This document shows, piece by piece, positions 1 through 10,339 of a stretch of DNA of 64,000 nt. How positions within the stretch are numbered: the first letter of the stretch is position 1; each line of letters opens with the position of its first letter. The stretch is from Eulemur rufifrons. Its lineage: Eukaryota; Chordata; Mammalia; Primates; Lemuridae. The position numbers and the translations under genes are program-made. The notes beneath the pieces were generated by a model, which was not told where the DNA came from, searched no databases, and was given only the letters and a program-made list of their open reading frames with translations. The DNA is taken from contig NC_091001.1 of assembly GCF_041146395.1 (NCBI RefSeq), positions 105,050,965 to 105,114,964 on the forward strand. Direction: 5' to 3'.

Positions 1-815
1 CCAGCACTTTTTGATGCTAGACACCCCAGTTGCGTGAGGACAGGAGGAGTGTTGGTGGACTGGTCCTGCTTCTCTCACGACCATCAGGCCATGGGGACCA
101 CTCCCCAGTGCATCTCTGTAAATCATAATCCACGAGAGAACAAACACCCAGGGTTGTGGCCTTGCACGGAGGCCAGGCTCACCTAATCCTCCTCTTTCAG
201 TGCCTCTCTCTTGTTTTTCTGTGTCCTGATGTTCTGAGAGGTTTGGACTGTGAATGTGGCAAATGAGTTGTTCTATGGTTCTCTCTGCTGCTTTGACCTT
301 TCTTGCAATTCCCAAAATCCCTTTGTAAATCACCTAATAAATGTTCCTCTTGCAACACAGACGAAAAATGTCCAACAAACGTAGTAGAGGATTTAGTATT
401 TAAAGACAGAGTATTTGGCCAATAACTATTAGCTAAGAGATGAAGAGTACTTAGTAGCTCACATAGATTAAGTTCTTCGATTCTTAAATGTCCCTGCCTG
501 GTGGTGTGCCATCTATCCTTGATGCTTGTTCAGAGGGCAATACAGGTTATTTCATAAAATTTGTCGTGAAAGGTCAGGTCAGCCAAGTGTTATGCTTAAT
601 CTAAACATCATACATCACAGAGAAGTACCAGGAATGAGTTTACTCATTCCTGATAGATTACTGAGTAAGCAAATGTGTGTTAAGAAAGGGAATCATATAC
701 AGGTTATTTTAGGTATGGCATGTACCTAGCAAGTTTGTAATACAGAGAAAGAATAATATTTTTGTCATCAAGCAAGGCAAATTGACCAATCAGTAATTAC
801 AGTGATACAAGATGA

Positions 816-1119
816 GGCTGGGCACAGTGGCTCATGCCTGTAATCCTAGCGCTTTGGGAGGCCGAGGTGGGAGGATTGCTTGAGACAAGGAGTTTGAGGC
901 CAGCCTGGGCAAGATAGCAAGACCCGTCTCTACAAAAAATAAAAAACATTAGCCAGGCACGGTGGTATGTACCTATAGTACCAGCCAGCTACTCTGAAGG
1001 CTGAAGCAGGAGGAAGGATTGCTTGAGCTCAGGAGTTTGAGTCTGCAGTGAGCCGTGATCCTGCCACTGCACTCTAGCCTGGGTGACAGAGTGAGACCGT
1101 CTCTAAAATAAATAAAAAT
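816..1119 (+). mobile_element. Old dimeric Alu (AluJ-like)
   Basis: A dimeric 7SL-derived SINE starting GGCTGGGCACAGTGGCTCAT and ending in a short AAATAAATAAAAAT tail, with left and right arms joined by an A-rich linker near 940. It is flanked by a 21-bp target-site duplication with one mismatch (795-815 and 1120-1140). Its divergence suggests an old, AluJ-type copy shared widely among primates. It lacks the lemur-specific linker seen in the elements at 7.6 and 59.0 kb. Confidence 0.92.
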
Positions 1120-1152
1120 AATTACAGTAATACAAGATGAAAGATAATGTAG

Positions 1153-1318
1153 GGCTGGGGATGGTGGCACACACCTATAATGCTAGCACTCTGGGAGGCT
1201 GAAGCGGAAGGATCTCTTGAGGTCAGGAGTTTGAGGTTACTGTGAGCTAGGCTGATGCCACGCACTCTAGCCTGGGCAACCGAGCGAGACTCTGTCTCGA
1301 AAAAGAAAGAAAGAAAAA
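1153..1318 (+). mobile_element. Short Alu-derived SINE with internal deletion
   Basis: A 7SL-derived element of about 150 bp plus an AAAGAAAG-type tail. It begins like an Alu left arm (GGCTGGGGATGGTGGCACAC). After the CAGGAGTTTGAGG block it continues as the 3' end of a lemur Alu right arm (GTGAGCTAGGCTGATGCCAC). The left-arm 3' half, the linker and the right-arm 5' half are missing. A perfect 14-bp duplication GAAAGATAATGTAG flanks it (1139-1152 and 1319-1332). The insertion lies at the end of the neighbouring Alu's 3' target duplication, so it is the younger of the two. Confidence 0.85.
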
Positions 1319-1534
1319 GAAAGATAATGTAGGAAATATTTACAGAGTACAGTTAGAATATAGAGTGCTAACCTGGGATATTCAGAGGTACCTTCGCAGA
1401 GGGGTGTGGTTTTTCTGTGCCTCTTTAAGCTGAGACTTAAAGAGCAAGTAGGAATTAGTCAGACAGCAAAAGAGCAGAGGTTATCACTTGAGCAAAGCCC
1501 TGGAGGTGTGAGAGAGTCCAACACCCAGCAGCTG

Positions 1535-1713
1535 TAGCATCTGGGACAGTAACCACTGGCCACATGTGGATATTAAAGTTATAACTTAAGTAACATTAAA
1601 AATGCCATTCCTTATTTGCACTATAGCCCCACCTCAGCTGTGGCTCAGGGCTCGGGCTGAGGACGGCACCGGTGGAGAATGCTTCCCTCGTGGCAGAAAG
1701 GGCCCTGGTGGAG
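1535..1713. mobile_element. hAT-Charlie type DNA transposon fragment (MER1/MER3-like)
   Basis: GTAACCACTGGCCACATGTG followed by an AT-rich segment, and later GGACGGCACCGGTGGAGAAT and CGTGGCAGAAAGGGCCCTGG. This order matches the remembered pattern of MER1-type hAT elements (CCACTAGCCACATGTGGCTA, then a GGACAGC-type terminal part). It is strongly diverged and the boundaries are approximate. Confidence 0.5.
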
Positions 1714-2794
1714 CTCTCTGTAGAATGTGTGGGTGACGAGTGTTGCTGTGACCTCCCAGGAGGAGCAGAGGAGGAGGGCACAGGAAGCACGTCAGGATGC
1801 AGCCAGCCAGGCCAGAGTGTCACGCTCAAGAGTTTGTTTCATCCTCCCAAATATTTTCTGCAGGTCTTGGCATCCCAGTTGAAAAATCTGTGTTTATCTT
1901 TGGCTTGGTGAGACTCCTCTGGGTGTCCTGTTCTCTGAGGCACACACAGTACTTCTCTGAGTTCGAATCCCTAGTGCTGGAAGCATACATTTCACAAACT
2001 GCCACCCTGCTGATAGGATCCTCGTCACACAAGTTTGTGTAGCACAACCTTCAACTCTGAAACTTGAGGGCCTCAGTGATTTCCAGAAGAGACGTGCTGT
2101 GTGAAAGCTGAAAAAACTATAATGAGCAGAATTCCAAAGAGAACTTCATCTTAAGCTTTCAATGGGAGGTTCTTTGTGTCATCCTTATTTTCTATATGCT
2201 TTATAATAATGTAAAGGAATTTTGAAAATGTAGTAAGTTTGAGTTTTTCTTCTCTGTTCTGAGTAGCACAAGAGAAAATCAGTCCCACGGAGGCCAGTGA
2301 TCCTCAATTCTTCCAAAGCAACCCTTGCTTCAGTGTGACGGGGGTGCGCTGATAGTTTGATTCCGGGTCCAGGTGTTCTGTTCTGTATGTTACAGCTAAC
2401 GGTGGGACCCCAAAGGTAGCATAGCTCAGCAGGCAAAACAGCTTGCAAATCTGTTTTTTATTCTTTTATACTTTTGTTGTAAAAGATTACCATTTGTTCC
2501 CTTACATAAAAGCCTGCTCTCTGATGACAGGTTCAGTCAATATAATAAAGGGCTGGGAATAAAATGCAGATACACCTGTAGAGATCCAAACACATTTTCA
2601 TTTTTCTGCACCACAGATAGTTTTCATGAAGATGGACTGTCTTAGGTATATCAAGGATTTAATTCACCTTGACATTACAATTATAAGCAGGTTTTAAAAT
2701 ATTTCATTTGACAATTTCATTTGTTTCAGTGGGTGACGGCAACTAGATATTGTTGACAATATTAACAATTGATAATAAATAGTTTTCATTATTA

Positions 2795-2930
2795 TTAAGC
2801 CTCTAGTATATGCTGAGCATTGTGCGTTACATTCATTAACACTAATTCACACACAAAAACCAAAAACTGCAAAGTAGGTGTAAATACGTGTATTTCACTT
2901 GTGAGGAGACTAGCACTCCGAGAGTTTAAG
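2795..2930 (-). repeat. MIR fragment
   Basis: Reads as a reverse-complemented tRNA-derived MIR: TATATGCTGAGCATTGTGCG, a CATTAACACTAATTC segment, then TGAGGAGACTAGCACTCCGA in place of the usual 'gaggaaactgaggctcaga' core. It is a diverged ancient mammalian SINE with approximate ends. Confidence 0.65.
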
Positions 2931-2931
2931 A

Positions 2932-3107
2932 AAATAAAATGATAGTACTATATCTGTACAGTAGTACTACAGAGACGTTAAAAGTAATGATGTAGATGAA
3001 CGTCTGATAACTTGGAAAGATGTTCACAAGGTACTGTGAACTGAGGGAAGCAGGCAGCAAGCCCTGAATGCAGCGTGGTGCCATGTGTGCTTTACACACA
3101 TGCACAG
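2932..3107 (+). mobile_element. L1M 3' UTR fragment
   Basis: Contains TTAAAAGTAATGATGTAGAT and CTTGGAAAGATGTTCACAAG, then GTACTGTGAACTGAGGGAAG. These match the 3' UTR pattern of old L1M elements ('ttaaaaagaatgaggtagat', 'ggaaagatgtccacgatata'). It leads directly into the CA microsatellite. Confidence 0.6.
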
Positions 3108-3137
3108 ACACACACACACACACCACACACACACACA

Positions 3138-3178
<41 letters not shown>
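3108..3178 (+). repeat. (CA)n microsatellite close to exon 51
   Basis: An interrupted CA dinucleotide run of about 70 bp with two CC interruptions (CACCACAC). It ends 96 bases before the first base of NBAS exon 51. Its length and position make it a likely length-polymorphic site within the acceptor-proximal intron. Confidence 0.95.
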
Positions 3179-3180
<2 letters not shown>

Positions 3181-3250
3181 TTCATAGAAGAAGGGGTAGA
3201 AAGATCCAGTAAGAACTTCAGGGGGATGAGCCACGCGTCTTCGGGTCCTC

Positions 3251-3274
3251 GCTGACCGTGCTGTGTGGTTGCAG
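3251..3274 (+). promoter_or_regulatory. NBAS: Splice acceptor region of NBAS exon 51
   Basis: A CTGAC branch-point-like motif (A at 3255) lies 19-20 bases upstream of the terminal GCAG (3271-3274). The tract between them is rich in G/T (GTGCTGTGTGGTTG) instead of continuous pyrimidine, so the polypyrimidine tract looks weak. The choice of acceptor is supported by the match of the downstream frame to NBAS. Confidence 0.75.
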
Positions 3275-3403
3275 GGCGTGAAGGAGCTGAGCCTGCTGCT
3301 GCTCTCCCAGGCCCTGCTGCTGCCGGCCCTGAAGCTGCTCCTGGAGGGCCCAGAGGAGCATCTGCACGCGGTGGCGTTGGAGCAAGTTGCAGCTGTCACT
3401 ACG
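3275..3403 (+). CDS. NBAS: NBAS penultimate coding exon (exon 51)
   Basis: This exon encodes 43 in-frame residues, beginning GVKELSLLLL and ending ALEQVAAVTT. NBAS (neuroblastoma-amplified sequence) is the large scaffold subunit of the NRZ complex with RINT1 and ZW10. The complex sits at the ER membrane with syntaxin 18 and tethers COPI vesicles returning from the Golgi. NBAS has also been linked to nonsense-mediated decay with UPF1. The segment is leucine-rich and predicted helical, consistent with the helical solenoid of the C-terminal half. The exon is bounded by AG (3273-3274) and a GTATGC donor (3404), and both flanking introns are phase 0. If protein length is conserved with human (2371 residues), it covers about residues 2238-2280. 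The identification rests on remembered similarity to human NBAS and on the seamless join to the exon at 15230. Confidence 0.93.
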
Positions 3404-3544
3404 GTATGCCCAGTTGAATTTAATTTTTTCTGTATTTCAAAGACATGAATTAGCACTTTCATTCTCATAAATAACCATGATTAATTTAAAACTACTTTAT
3501 TTATAGGATTCTTTGACCACAATAGCTGCTTCTGTTTTGTCTAA

Positions 3545-3660
3545 GCAATATGTATTTGTTTATTGAACAAACATTTACTAAGCTCTTCCCAGGAACCAGG
3601 TTCCGTGTTTCAGTGCTGAGAATACAAGTCCAAATAAAGAAACGGTTTTTCTAGAGAAGC
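3545..3660 (-). repeat. L2 3' end fragment
   Basis: TTTATTGAACAAACATTTAC, GTGCTGAGAATACAAGTCCA and a following 'gagaagc' segment resemble the reverse complement of the LINE-2 3' end (attcaacaaatatttattga ... gctggggatacag). It is diverged. Confidence 0.6.
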
Positions 3661-4117
3661 AGTGTGTTATTAGACTCTTTGAGGAAGACAAAGCAGCCAT
3701 AGACTAGCAGACTAGTCCTCTTGCCACTTGAAATTTGGGTCTAAGGAACTTCTTAGCATCAGACAGGTTTTCTATCCCTGTGTGTATGTTTGGTCATCTA
3801 CTAATTAAAGGTGAGAGAGTGGTTTTGAGTAGTGTTTACTGGCACCATCTGAAATCTCAAACTCGTATTTCCTCTGGCAACCTAAACCACCACTGAAGCA
3901 GCTTCTTGGCTTGAAGAACGATGTACTGAAATCAAGTCTTGCGATTTCTTCCTCAAGGCTGGTTGTCTCGTTATTATGATTAAGGAAGAAACTTTCTCTT
4001 CCCATTTAAAATCTTCTACTTTAGGATTAGATAGCTTAAGGTTGTGTTTTAATGAACTCATATTGTATGATCCTTACTGAAACCCTTTTATATAGGGATA
4101 TCATTGTTTCATTTGAA

Positions 4118-4192
4118 TTATGTGTGTGTGTGTGTGTATACACTGTACACATTCACAGACATACATATGTATCATTTTACATTATATATATA
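4118..4192 (+). repeat. (TG)n and (AT)n low-complexity tract
   Basis: A TG run at about 4120-4138, then mixed CA/AT sequence and a short ATATATAT run near 4182-4192. It is simple sequence inside the intron and has no other recognisable content. Confidence 0.85.
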
Positions 4193-5088
4193 TTTGAGAA
4201 TGAGAAAAATCTAATGCCTTTATTCCTTTGGGTGTATTAATATTTTCAAAATAATGTAAAAGCTTCTGCAAAGGTTTTGTGAATACCGAGGTCTGGACTG
4301 AAGTAGGGAATCAAGGGGACTTGCCTATTGGTAGCCCCCTGCCTATTTGTGCTAAAATAAAAGTTGCATAACTTTGGGAATTCATATAAAACTAAGAATT
4401 ACAGTGAGGTTTTTTCTTAGCCTATTTTTTCTTATAAATCCAAGAAATCAGGAAGAAGAGAAAACTAAAAAAAATCAGGCTGTATACTTACAGTGTGTTT
4501 TTTTCCTCCCCAGCAGCATATACTGTTAGTATCTGTACTTAGGCATTCTCACAAAATTTGCCATGGGCCTCTTTGAGAATAAAACAGTGATGTATTATGT
4601 ATTGCCTTTCCATATTCATCCTGCATAGAGCTCTCTTGATGTACTTCTGAATTTCATAGGCGAGCATATCAGTTTTCATTTTAAAAATTCTTTATTGCAA
4701 AAGTATCTGTCAAAACTGCACCTAGAACAGGGACTCCCTGACTGCTAACTAATGTTCCTACCCACACAACATCCCCCCAAACACATCACACTGTGACTAT
4801 CAAAATAAGAAACTAAATGGGAACACTGCAACACCCAAGTAGTTTTAAAATGGCACTAATTTACTTCCATAACACTTTCACCTGAACGTTTGATGAGTTG
4901 CATTGTGCTAAGACTGTGGTTTAAAAATTGCTCTGAAGGCTGTGCGTAGTTTTGATTGTGGTTGCAATGATAGGACACAAAGCATCTGTGCCCTTCAGAT
5001 GCAAAAATCAAAACCACAGGTGTAAATTGCTGAGATGCATCACTTGCTTACCATGGAGAGTCTTACATTTAGAAATTCAATAATGAGA

Positions 5089-5430
5089 TCATCACCTAAG
5101 TGCACATTTGGGAATAACACCAATTGGGTGTCAGACAGAGGTGGTGGCTGGGGGGAAGGGATGGGTGTATACCTACATGCTGAGTGCGATGCACACTGTC
5201 TGGGGAATGGACATGCTTGAAGTCCATGGGGGGGTGGGGGGAGGGGGGATGGGGGTGGGGATAGGGGTGGGGGGAGGGGATGGGTACATACCTACATGTT
5301 GAATGCCATGTGCACTGTCTAGGGAGTGAACACGCTTGAAGCTCAGACTCGGGGGTGGGGGGCATGGGCAATATATATATAACCTGAACTTTTGTACCCC
5401 CATAATGAGCTGAAATAAAATAAAATAAAA
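5089..5430 (+). mobile_element. 5'-truncated lemur-type L1, 3' UTR only
   Basis: A 342-bp L1 3' terminal fragment ending CCCATAATGAGCTGAAATAA and an (AAAAT)n-like tail. The 18-bp target duplication AGAAATTCAATAATGAGA (5071-5088) is repeated with one change at 5431-5448. The first copy starts after TT, in keeping with L1 endonuclease priming at TT|AGAA. The body has two copies of a unit of about 70 bp (TACCTACATG ... ACACTGTCTGGGGA / GCACTGTCTAGGGA ... GCTTGAAG) separated by G-runs. No ORF2 sequence remains. The tail matches my memory of lemur L1 3' ends. Confidence 0.88.
5226..5281 (+). repeat. G-tract cluster with quadruplex potential in L1 3' UTR
   Basis: At least six runs of four or more G lie within about 55 bases (GGGGGGG, GGGGGG, GGGG and so on) with 1-3 base loops of T or A. 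This fits the G(3+)N(1-7) rule for an intramolecular G-quadruplex on the + strand. A second shorter G-run cluster is at 5350-5362. G-rich 3' UTRs are a known feature of mammalian L1s. Confidence 0.85.
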
Positions 5431-5584
5431 AGAAATTCAGTAATGAGACTTAACTGTAATTTCCCTACACTAAGTTGAATGTTCACGTTGGGCTAGCCCA
5501 TTGTGCTCTTAAAATGTGTTCCACAAAAATATAAAGTGTCTTTGGACCTTTTGCGTCCTCCAAAGAGCCAAGGTTTTATAGAGT

Positions 5585-6235
5585 TTTCCATTTTTAAAAT
5601 ACTTTTTAACTTTTTATTTTGAGACAATTTAAAGTTCACATTCAGTTTTAAGAGTAATACTGCAGATCTCTTATACTCTTCGTCCAGTTTTCCCTAATAG
5701 TAACATCTTGCATAACTGTAATATATAGGCTGAGCATCTCTCATCTGAAAATCCAAGATCCAAAATGCTCCAAAATCCAAAACTTCTTGAACGCCAACAG
5801 GATGCTCAAAGAAAATGTTCACTGGAGCATTTGGATTTCAGATTTTCAAATTAGATATGCTCAACCAGTAAGAATAAGGCAAATATTCCAAAATCTAAAG
5901 AAAAACCAACGCTTCTGATCCCAAGCATTTTGGATAAGGAATACTCAGCCTGCAATACTATGACCAGGCTATTGACATTGATACAATCTGTGAACATACA
6001 CAGATTTCACCAGTTTTACAGGCACTCATGTGTGTGTGTCTAGCTCTGTGTGGTGTTGTCTCCTGTAGCTTCGTGTGATCAGAAACTACAGTCAAGGCAC
6101 AGGACACAAGGATCCCCCATGCTGCCCTTTATAACCCCGGCCACCTTCCCAGCAACCCCGGGGAACTACTAATCTGTTCTCCACCTCTATAATGTTATTA
6201 CTTCAAGAATACTATTATATGTAAATGAAATATGA
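5585..6235 (-). mobile_element. L1M fragment, interrupted by a DNA transposon
   Basis: Two blocks belong to one antisense L1M copy. The left block (5585-5725) contains CCCTAATAGTAACATCTTGC. The right block (5957-6235) contains GCTATTGACATTGATACAAT, CACCAGTTTTACAGGCACTC and ACCTTCCCAGCAACCCCGGG. The order and content match the familiar antisense L1M 3' region. They are separated only by the Tigger-like element at 5728-5953. Confidence 0.75.
5728..5953. mobile_element. Nonautonomous Tigger/pogo-type DNA transposon (MITE)
   Basis: An element of about 226 bp with imperfect terminal inverted repeats. The left end reads GGCTGAGCATCTCTCATCTG, and the right end reads (reverse complement) CAGGCTGAGTATTCCTTATC. 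Internal repeats of the CCAAAATCCAAAA type and a central GCTCAACC motif fit the common human element of this pattern. No transposase remains. The exact subfamily name is not claimed. Confidence 0.78.
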
Positions 6236-7299
6236 AATTACTATAATTTGTCATTGTTCCCCCAGCACCATTAAAGGGTGATATTATACTTTTCTAAAGG
6301 AAGAGTTTCTGTAGGCATTTTTGCAGGACTCACGTCTAGCTATTTTAAAATCATCTTTGGTATTGCAGTGACAAATATAAAACTTTTGCTTTCTTTTTTT
6401 GTTTGTGTTTATTTTGCTGTTCACTCTGTCCATTAGTGGGGGGCTTAAATTCATCAGCAACTTAGTTTTCCCCTTATTGGTGGTTGACGGTGGTTCCTGT
6501 TGACATTAAAAGAAAAAGCATCTGGCAAAGGGACTCCTCTGATAGCAATCAGTCCTGTACACTGTGCAGATCCAAGTGGAAAAACGCCCCCACTTGTTTG
6601 CTGACAGCATGTATTATTTCGCTATTTGTTATGAGATACTGACAGCTTTATAGGTGTTTACAGTTGAAAGGATGATACTTAAGTGCTGATGCCAGAGATT
6701 GTACTGACTTTTCCGCCAACAGTAGTACTCATTTCTTTCTCTAAACTTTTCTGAAATTGCAAACCTCTGGCGTTTAGCATGTAACCTTTTACAAGTGGCC
6801 AACAGCCTCTTTCCTGGGCCAGAAATGGAAAGTCCTTCTTTGAGATTATATTGTTGATGAAGAATTAAAGCCCTGCACAGTGTAGACTGTTAGATTACCC
6901 TCTTCATCAGTCTCAATGAGATTGAGAACTCAAAACCTTATTCTGTTCAAGAAGGGAACTCCTGCAGGTTTGTTTGAATCTCATCTCTAGAATATTTTCT
7001 ATTCTGATAGAAGTCTCTTGACTCATTCCATCAAAGAAAGAAGATACATATTTACAATAGTTTTGTATGCTGCGAATGTTCCCATTTCACAATTCCAGAT
7101 TTGCAATGGCTCCTGCTCTTCATTGCTTCCCCCTCTATGGTACTGCCCAATGCCTCTGCCCCTACCCCACGTCCCAGGGTTTGTCTGGGACTACTGTGCC
7201 TATTAAAATAGTAAGTCATGGGGTTATAAAGGAAGTGTTTAAGACTGTTAGCATCTAATTAAGAGTTTCTTCCTGATGTTAATAATTACCATCTTTCAA

Positions 7300-7495
7300 G
7301 TCCTATCTCTTTACTAAGTATTATAATAGGCACATTCTTACTTTATCTTCTTAATCCTGTGAGAAGGTATTATTCTGTTTTCACAGTTGAAAACACTGAG
7401 ACTAAGGGGTCACACAGCAAGTAAGCAGCCAGAGCCGAAATTTAAATCCCACACCTAACATTTCAAAGTCCACACTTAACCATGCAGTTTCTTTT
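7300..7495 (-). repeat. MIR
   Basis: Reverse-complement MIR: TTACTAAGTATTATAATAGG, TTAATCCTGTGAGAAGGTAT, GTTGAAAACACTGAGACTAA, then GTCACACAGCAAGTAAGCAG and CTTAACCATGCAGT. Most of the element is present. Confidence 0.85.
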
Positions 7496-7647
7496 CATGT
7501 AACTAGGAAGGCTATATTACATTGGAAAAGGGTTATCCCTGCAGAGAAATGAAATTGTTGAAAGCACCTTGAGACATATAATATTACCCCTGAAAAAGAC
7601 TAGAGCAGAGCTAGTCTAACAATTTGCCCAATCAGGCTTCATTTTTA

Positions 7648-7995
<348 letters not shown>

Positions 7996-8929
7996 CAGGC
8001 TTCATTTTTAAACCCACTCACTCACCCAGGCTCTGGCTGAGCACTGCAGGGGGCTCTGTGCCATTTTGGGTAGAGCTCATGGCAGGAGAACACCTCCTCA
8101 ATGAAGCCTGACCCCTTTATCTTGAACATGTTGGCCTTAGTCCTGCCCTAGGGAGCTGCTCAGAATTAGTAAGGTCCTTCTTCCAATGACATTCCTTTAC
8201 ATATTTAATAAATGTGATTCCTATCCCCTTTAATCTTTTGACGAAGACACCAGAACCGACCAGCATTATTTACAATGACCCATATCCAGGTTGGAGGGAA
8301 AACCTCAAAGATTTTCAGAAAAGCATGTGTGAATTGACATATTTATGGAAAACAAAGAAACCTTCCTTTCTTTGTTCCCCTTTTAACTCTATCCAGGTTT
8401 CCAACTAGTAGCTTTCTAGCGGGCGTCTCTTCCACCCTGGGCACTCCCCAGTATTGCTTTCTCCCCACGCCAACTCAGCTTCCACACCTTCCTTCTTGCC
8501 TGGGCACTCCGTGGTGGCAGGGAAATTAGGCTTGGGTCCTAACAACCTTGTTTGGTAACTGCAAATTCCCTCTTTGGTGTTAGCCCTAATGACAGTTGGT
8601 TTTCTTCTAAGTATGTGCAAACCAAGTTAGACTTAAGTGATCCAAGCAATATAAAGAATCACTGTTCTTATGGCTCTTTGGATATCAGGCTCTTTTTCTC
8701 AGAATTGTGGGCTTTCTACTCATTTCTAGCTATCATTTTAACCTGAACATGCTGAGATCTGTTACTTGCACCCCTTATCATTCATCTTCAGCCTGTGTTT
8801 GGTCTTGATGAAGCAAGCTCTGCAGCAGCATCTCACAGAGGTCTCAGCTGGATGCCTCCAGCAACAGGCAGCTCACTCCCTATTTGATTTCTAAATACCT
8901 CTGGTGGTTGTTTGATTTACCTGATATGA

Positions 8930-9110
8930 ACAGACATATTAAGCACCCATTGTGCATGGCCTGGTTGGTACTGTGTGTGGAGTGAGGACTAGGTAGGGCA
9001 TTTGTAAAGATGATATAAAATATTATTATCCCTGTGTTTCATGGAATTATCTCAGGGAGAGATTGGCATATGAAATAATAACACAAGTGACTAAACAGGG
9101 TAGCAAGGAG
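8930..9110 (-). repeat. Possible L2 fragment
   Basis: AGCACCCATTGTGCATGGCC and a later ATAACACAAGTGACTAAACA segment resemble a decayed reverse L2 3' end (gcacctactatgtgcc ... gataaacaag). It is weak and could be a chance match. Confidence 0.35.
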
Positions 9111-9904
9111 GTAGCTACAATGTATGGAACTAGCCAGACTCAGGGCTCCAAACTCTAGTATTTGGTTATGATCACAGAGATGATTAGGCTTGGATTTTCA
9201 AACATTTTCTCTCTCGTTGTTAGATCATAAGTCAGATGATTTGTCCTAATTTTGGTTTCAGAAGAGTAATACTATTAAATGCCATGCTAAGAGTTAAACT
9301 TATGGTGTGCTGAGAAAATGGAATCTGAATATCATATCCAAATAAATACAGAATACAAGAAATTATCTGCAGGCATTTTTTATTCCAAGTATATATTTGT
9401 GTTGCTCTTTTATTTTTCTACCCTTGCAGTTGATATTTTCAATAACTTTTATTAGTAACAGTATATGTGAAAACAAGACAAATATCCTTCCCTAAAGTAA
9501 ACAGTGAAATAATATTAAATAATCTTCTTTAAAGTAATTGAAATGAGGCCCTGCATGCATTATACTTCTGGAATTTCAGCTTACCTCATTATTGTAATTA
9601 GTCTTAGCTTGGTATAGATTCATGAAATCAAAGATTTTAATTCAGAGAAGGTTCATTACCTATTGTTTAAAGAGGAATTGAACAGATAACATTTTAATGG
9701 CTTGAAAGACAGTAGAGCTCTGTGCTTTAATAGATTTCTTTCCCAAGATCTTCAAAGTCTCATTTATTCTCAAAAATTAATTGCTGACATACAGAAACAA
9801 TCTCTGACAGAGATAGCAAGCATTTTACTCATCTTAGGATATATGTCAGCCTTTTCCCTTCCAGGAAGTCCTTTATTCATGATTTGTTTGACTATAATAA
9901 CTTC

Positions 9905-10125
9905 AGCTATTTACTGAACTTAAACTCTGTACCAGGCATTATGCTAGGCACGTAAAACCTTCTATTATCTCCAGCCCTTACAGACAGTCTGTATTTCTGA
10001 TGTGGAAACTGGAGCTCAGAGACATTGTCCGTAACAAGCTCACACAGCTGTTTAGTGGCGGAACCAGGATTGGAATTGGTTTCTAACCCAAAAGCCTGTC
10101 TTCTTTTCCTAGCACCAGACTGTCT
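9905..10125 (-). repeat. MIR
   Basis: CTGTACCAGGCATTATGCTA, GATGTGGAAACTGGAGCTCA, CTCACACAGCTGTTTAGTGG and GAACCAGGATTGGAATTGG follow the reverse MIR order. The tRNA-like end is near 10125. Confidence 0.85.
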
Positions 10126-10339
10126 CTTACTCTAACTGAAAGTTATTTGATCAGGGGAATTAAATCAACCAATCCTTCTGGACTTGTCTATTTATTTGAC
10201 ACATCCAAACTGAGTCCCAAAATGACAGAATACATTTTCCCCATCAAGTCCTTAAAGCACCAATCGATCCAATGTCAGGGATGTGTGATTTTTCACAGTC
10301 CATATACCAAAGTTAATTCCCAATCAGTTTAAGAGTTAA

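Larger units (their letters stand above)
1..3274 (+). other. NBAS: NBAS intron 50, 3' part
   Basis: This is intron sequence upstream of the exon 51 acceptor; its 5' end lies outside the window. It holds two Alu-related elements, a hAT fragment, a MIR, an L1M 3' end and a long CA microsatellite, listed separately. The stretches 1-794, 1333-1534 and 1714-2794 show no feature I can name. I found no further exon: the short open frames at 1672-2042 overlap on both strands, partly cover the hAT fragment, and do not resemble the NBAS C-terminal repeats. The intron number assumes the 52-exon human gene structure. Confidence 0.8.

Noticed and set aside
1672..2042. Possible additional upstream NBAS exon
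   Set aside because: The region partly matches a hAT fragment, is open in several frames on both strands, and does not resemble NBAS sequence.
2926..3468. 180-codon antisense frame across exon 51
   Set aside because: It runs through the CA microsatellite (giving a CVCVCV repeat) and is antisense to the NBAS exon, so it is a shadow frame.
5096..5403. Proline/histidine-rich antisense frames
   Set aside because: They are translations of the G-rich L1 3' UTR and have no coding meaning.
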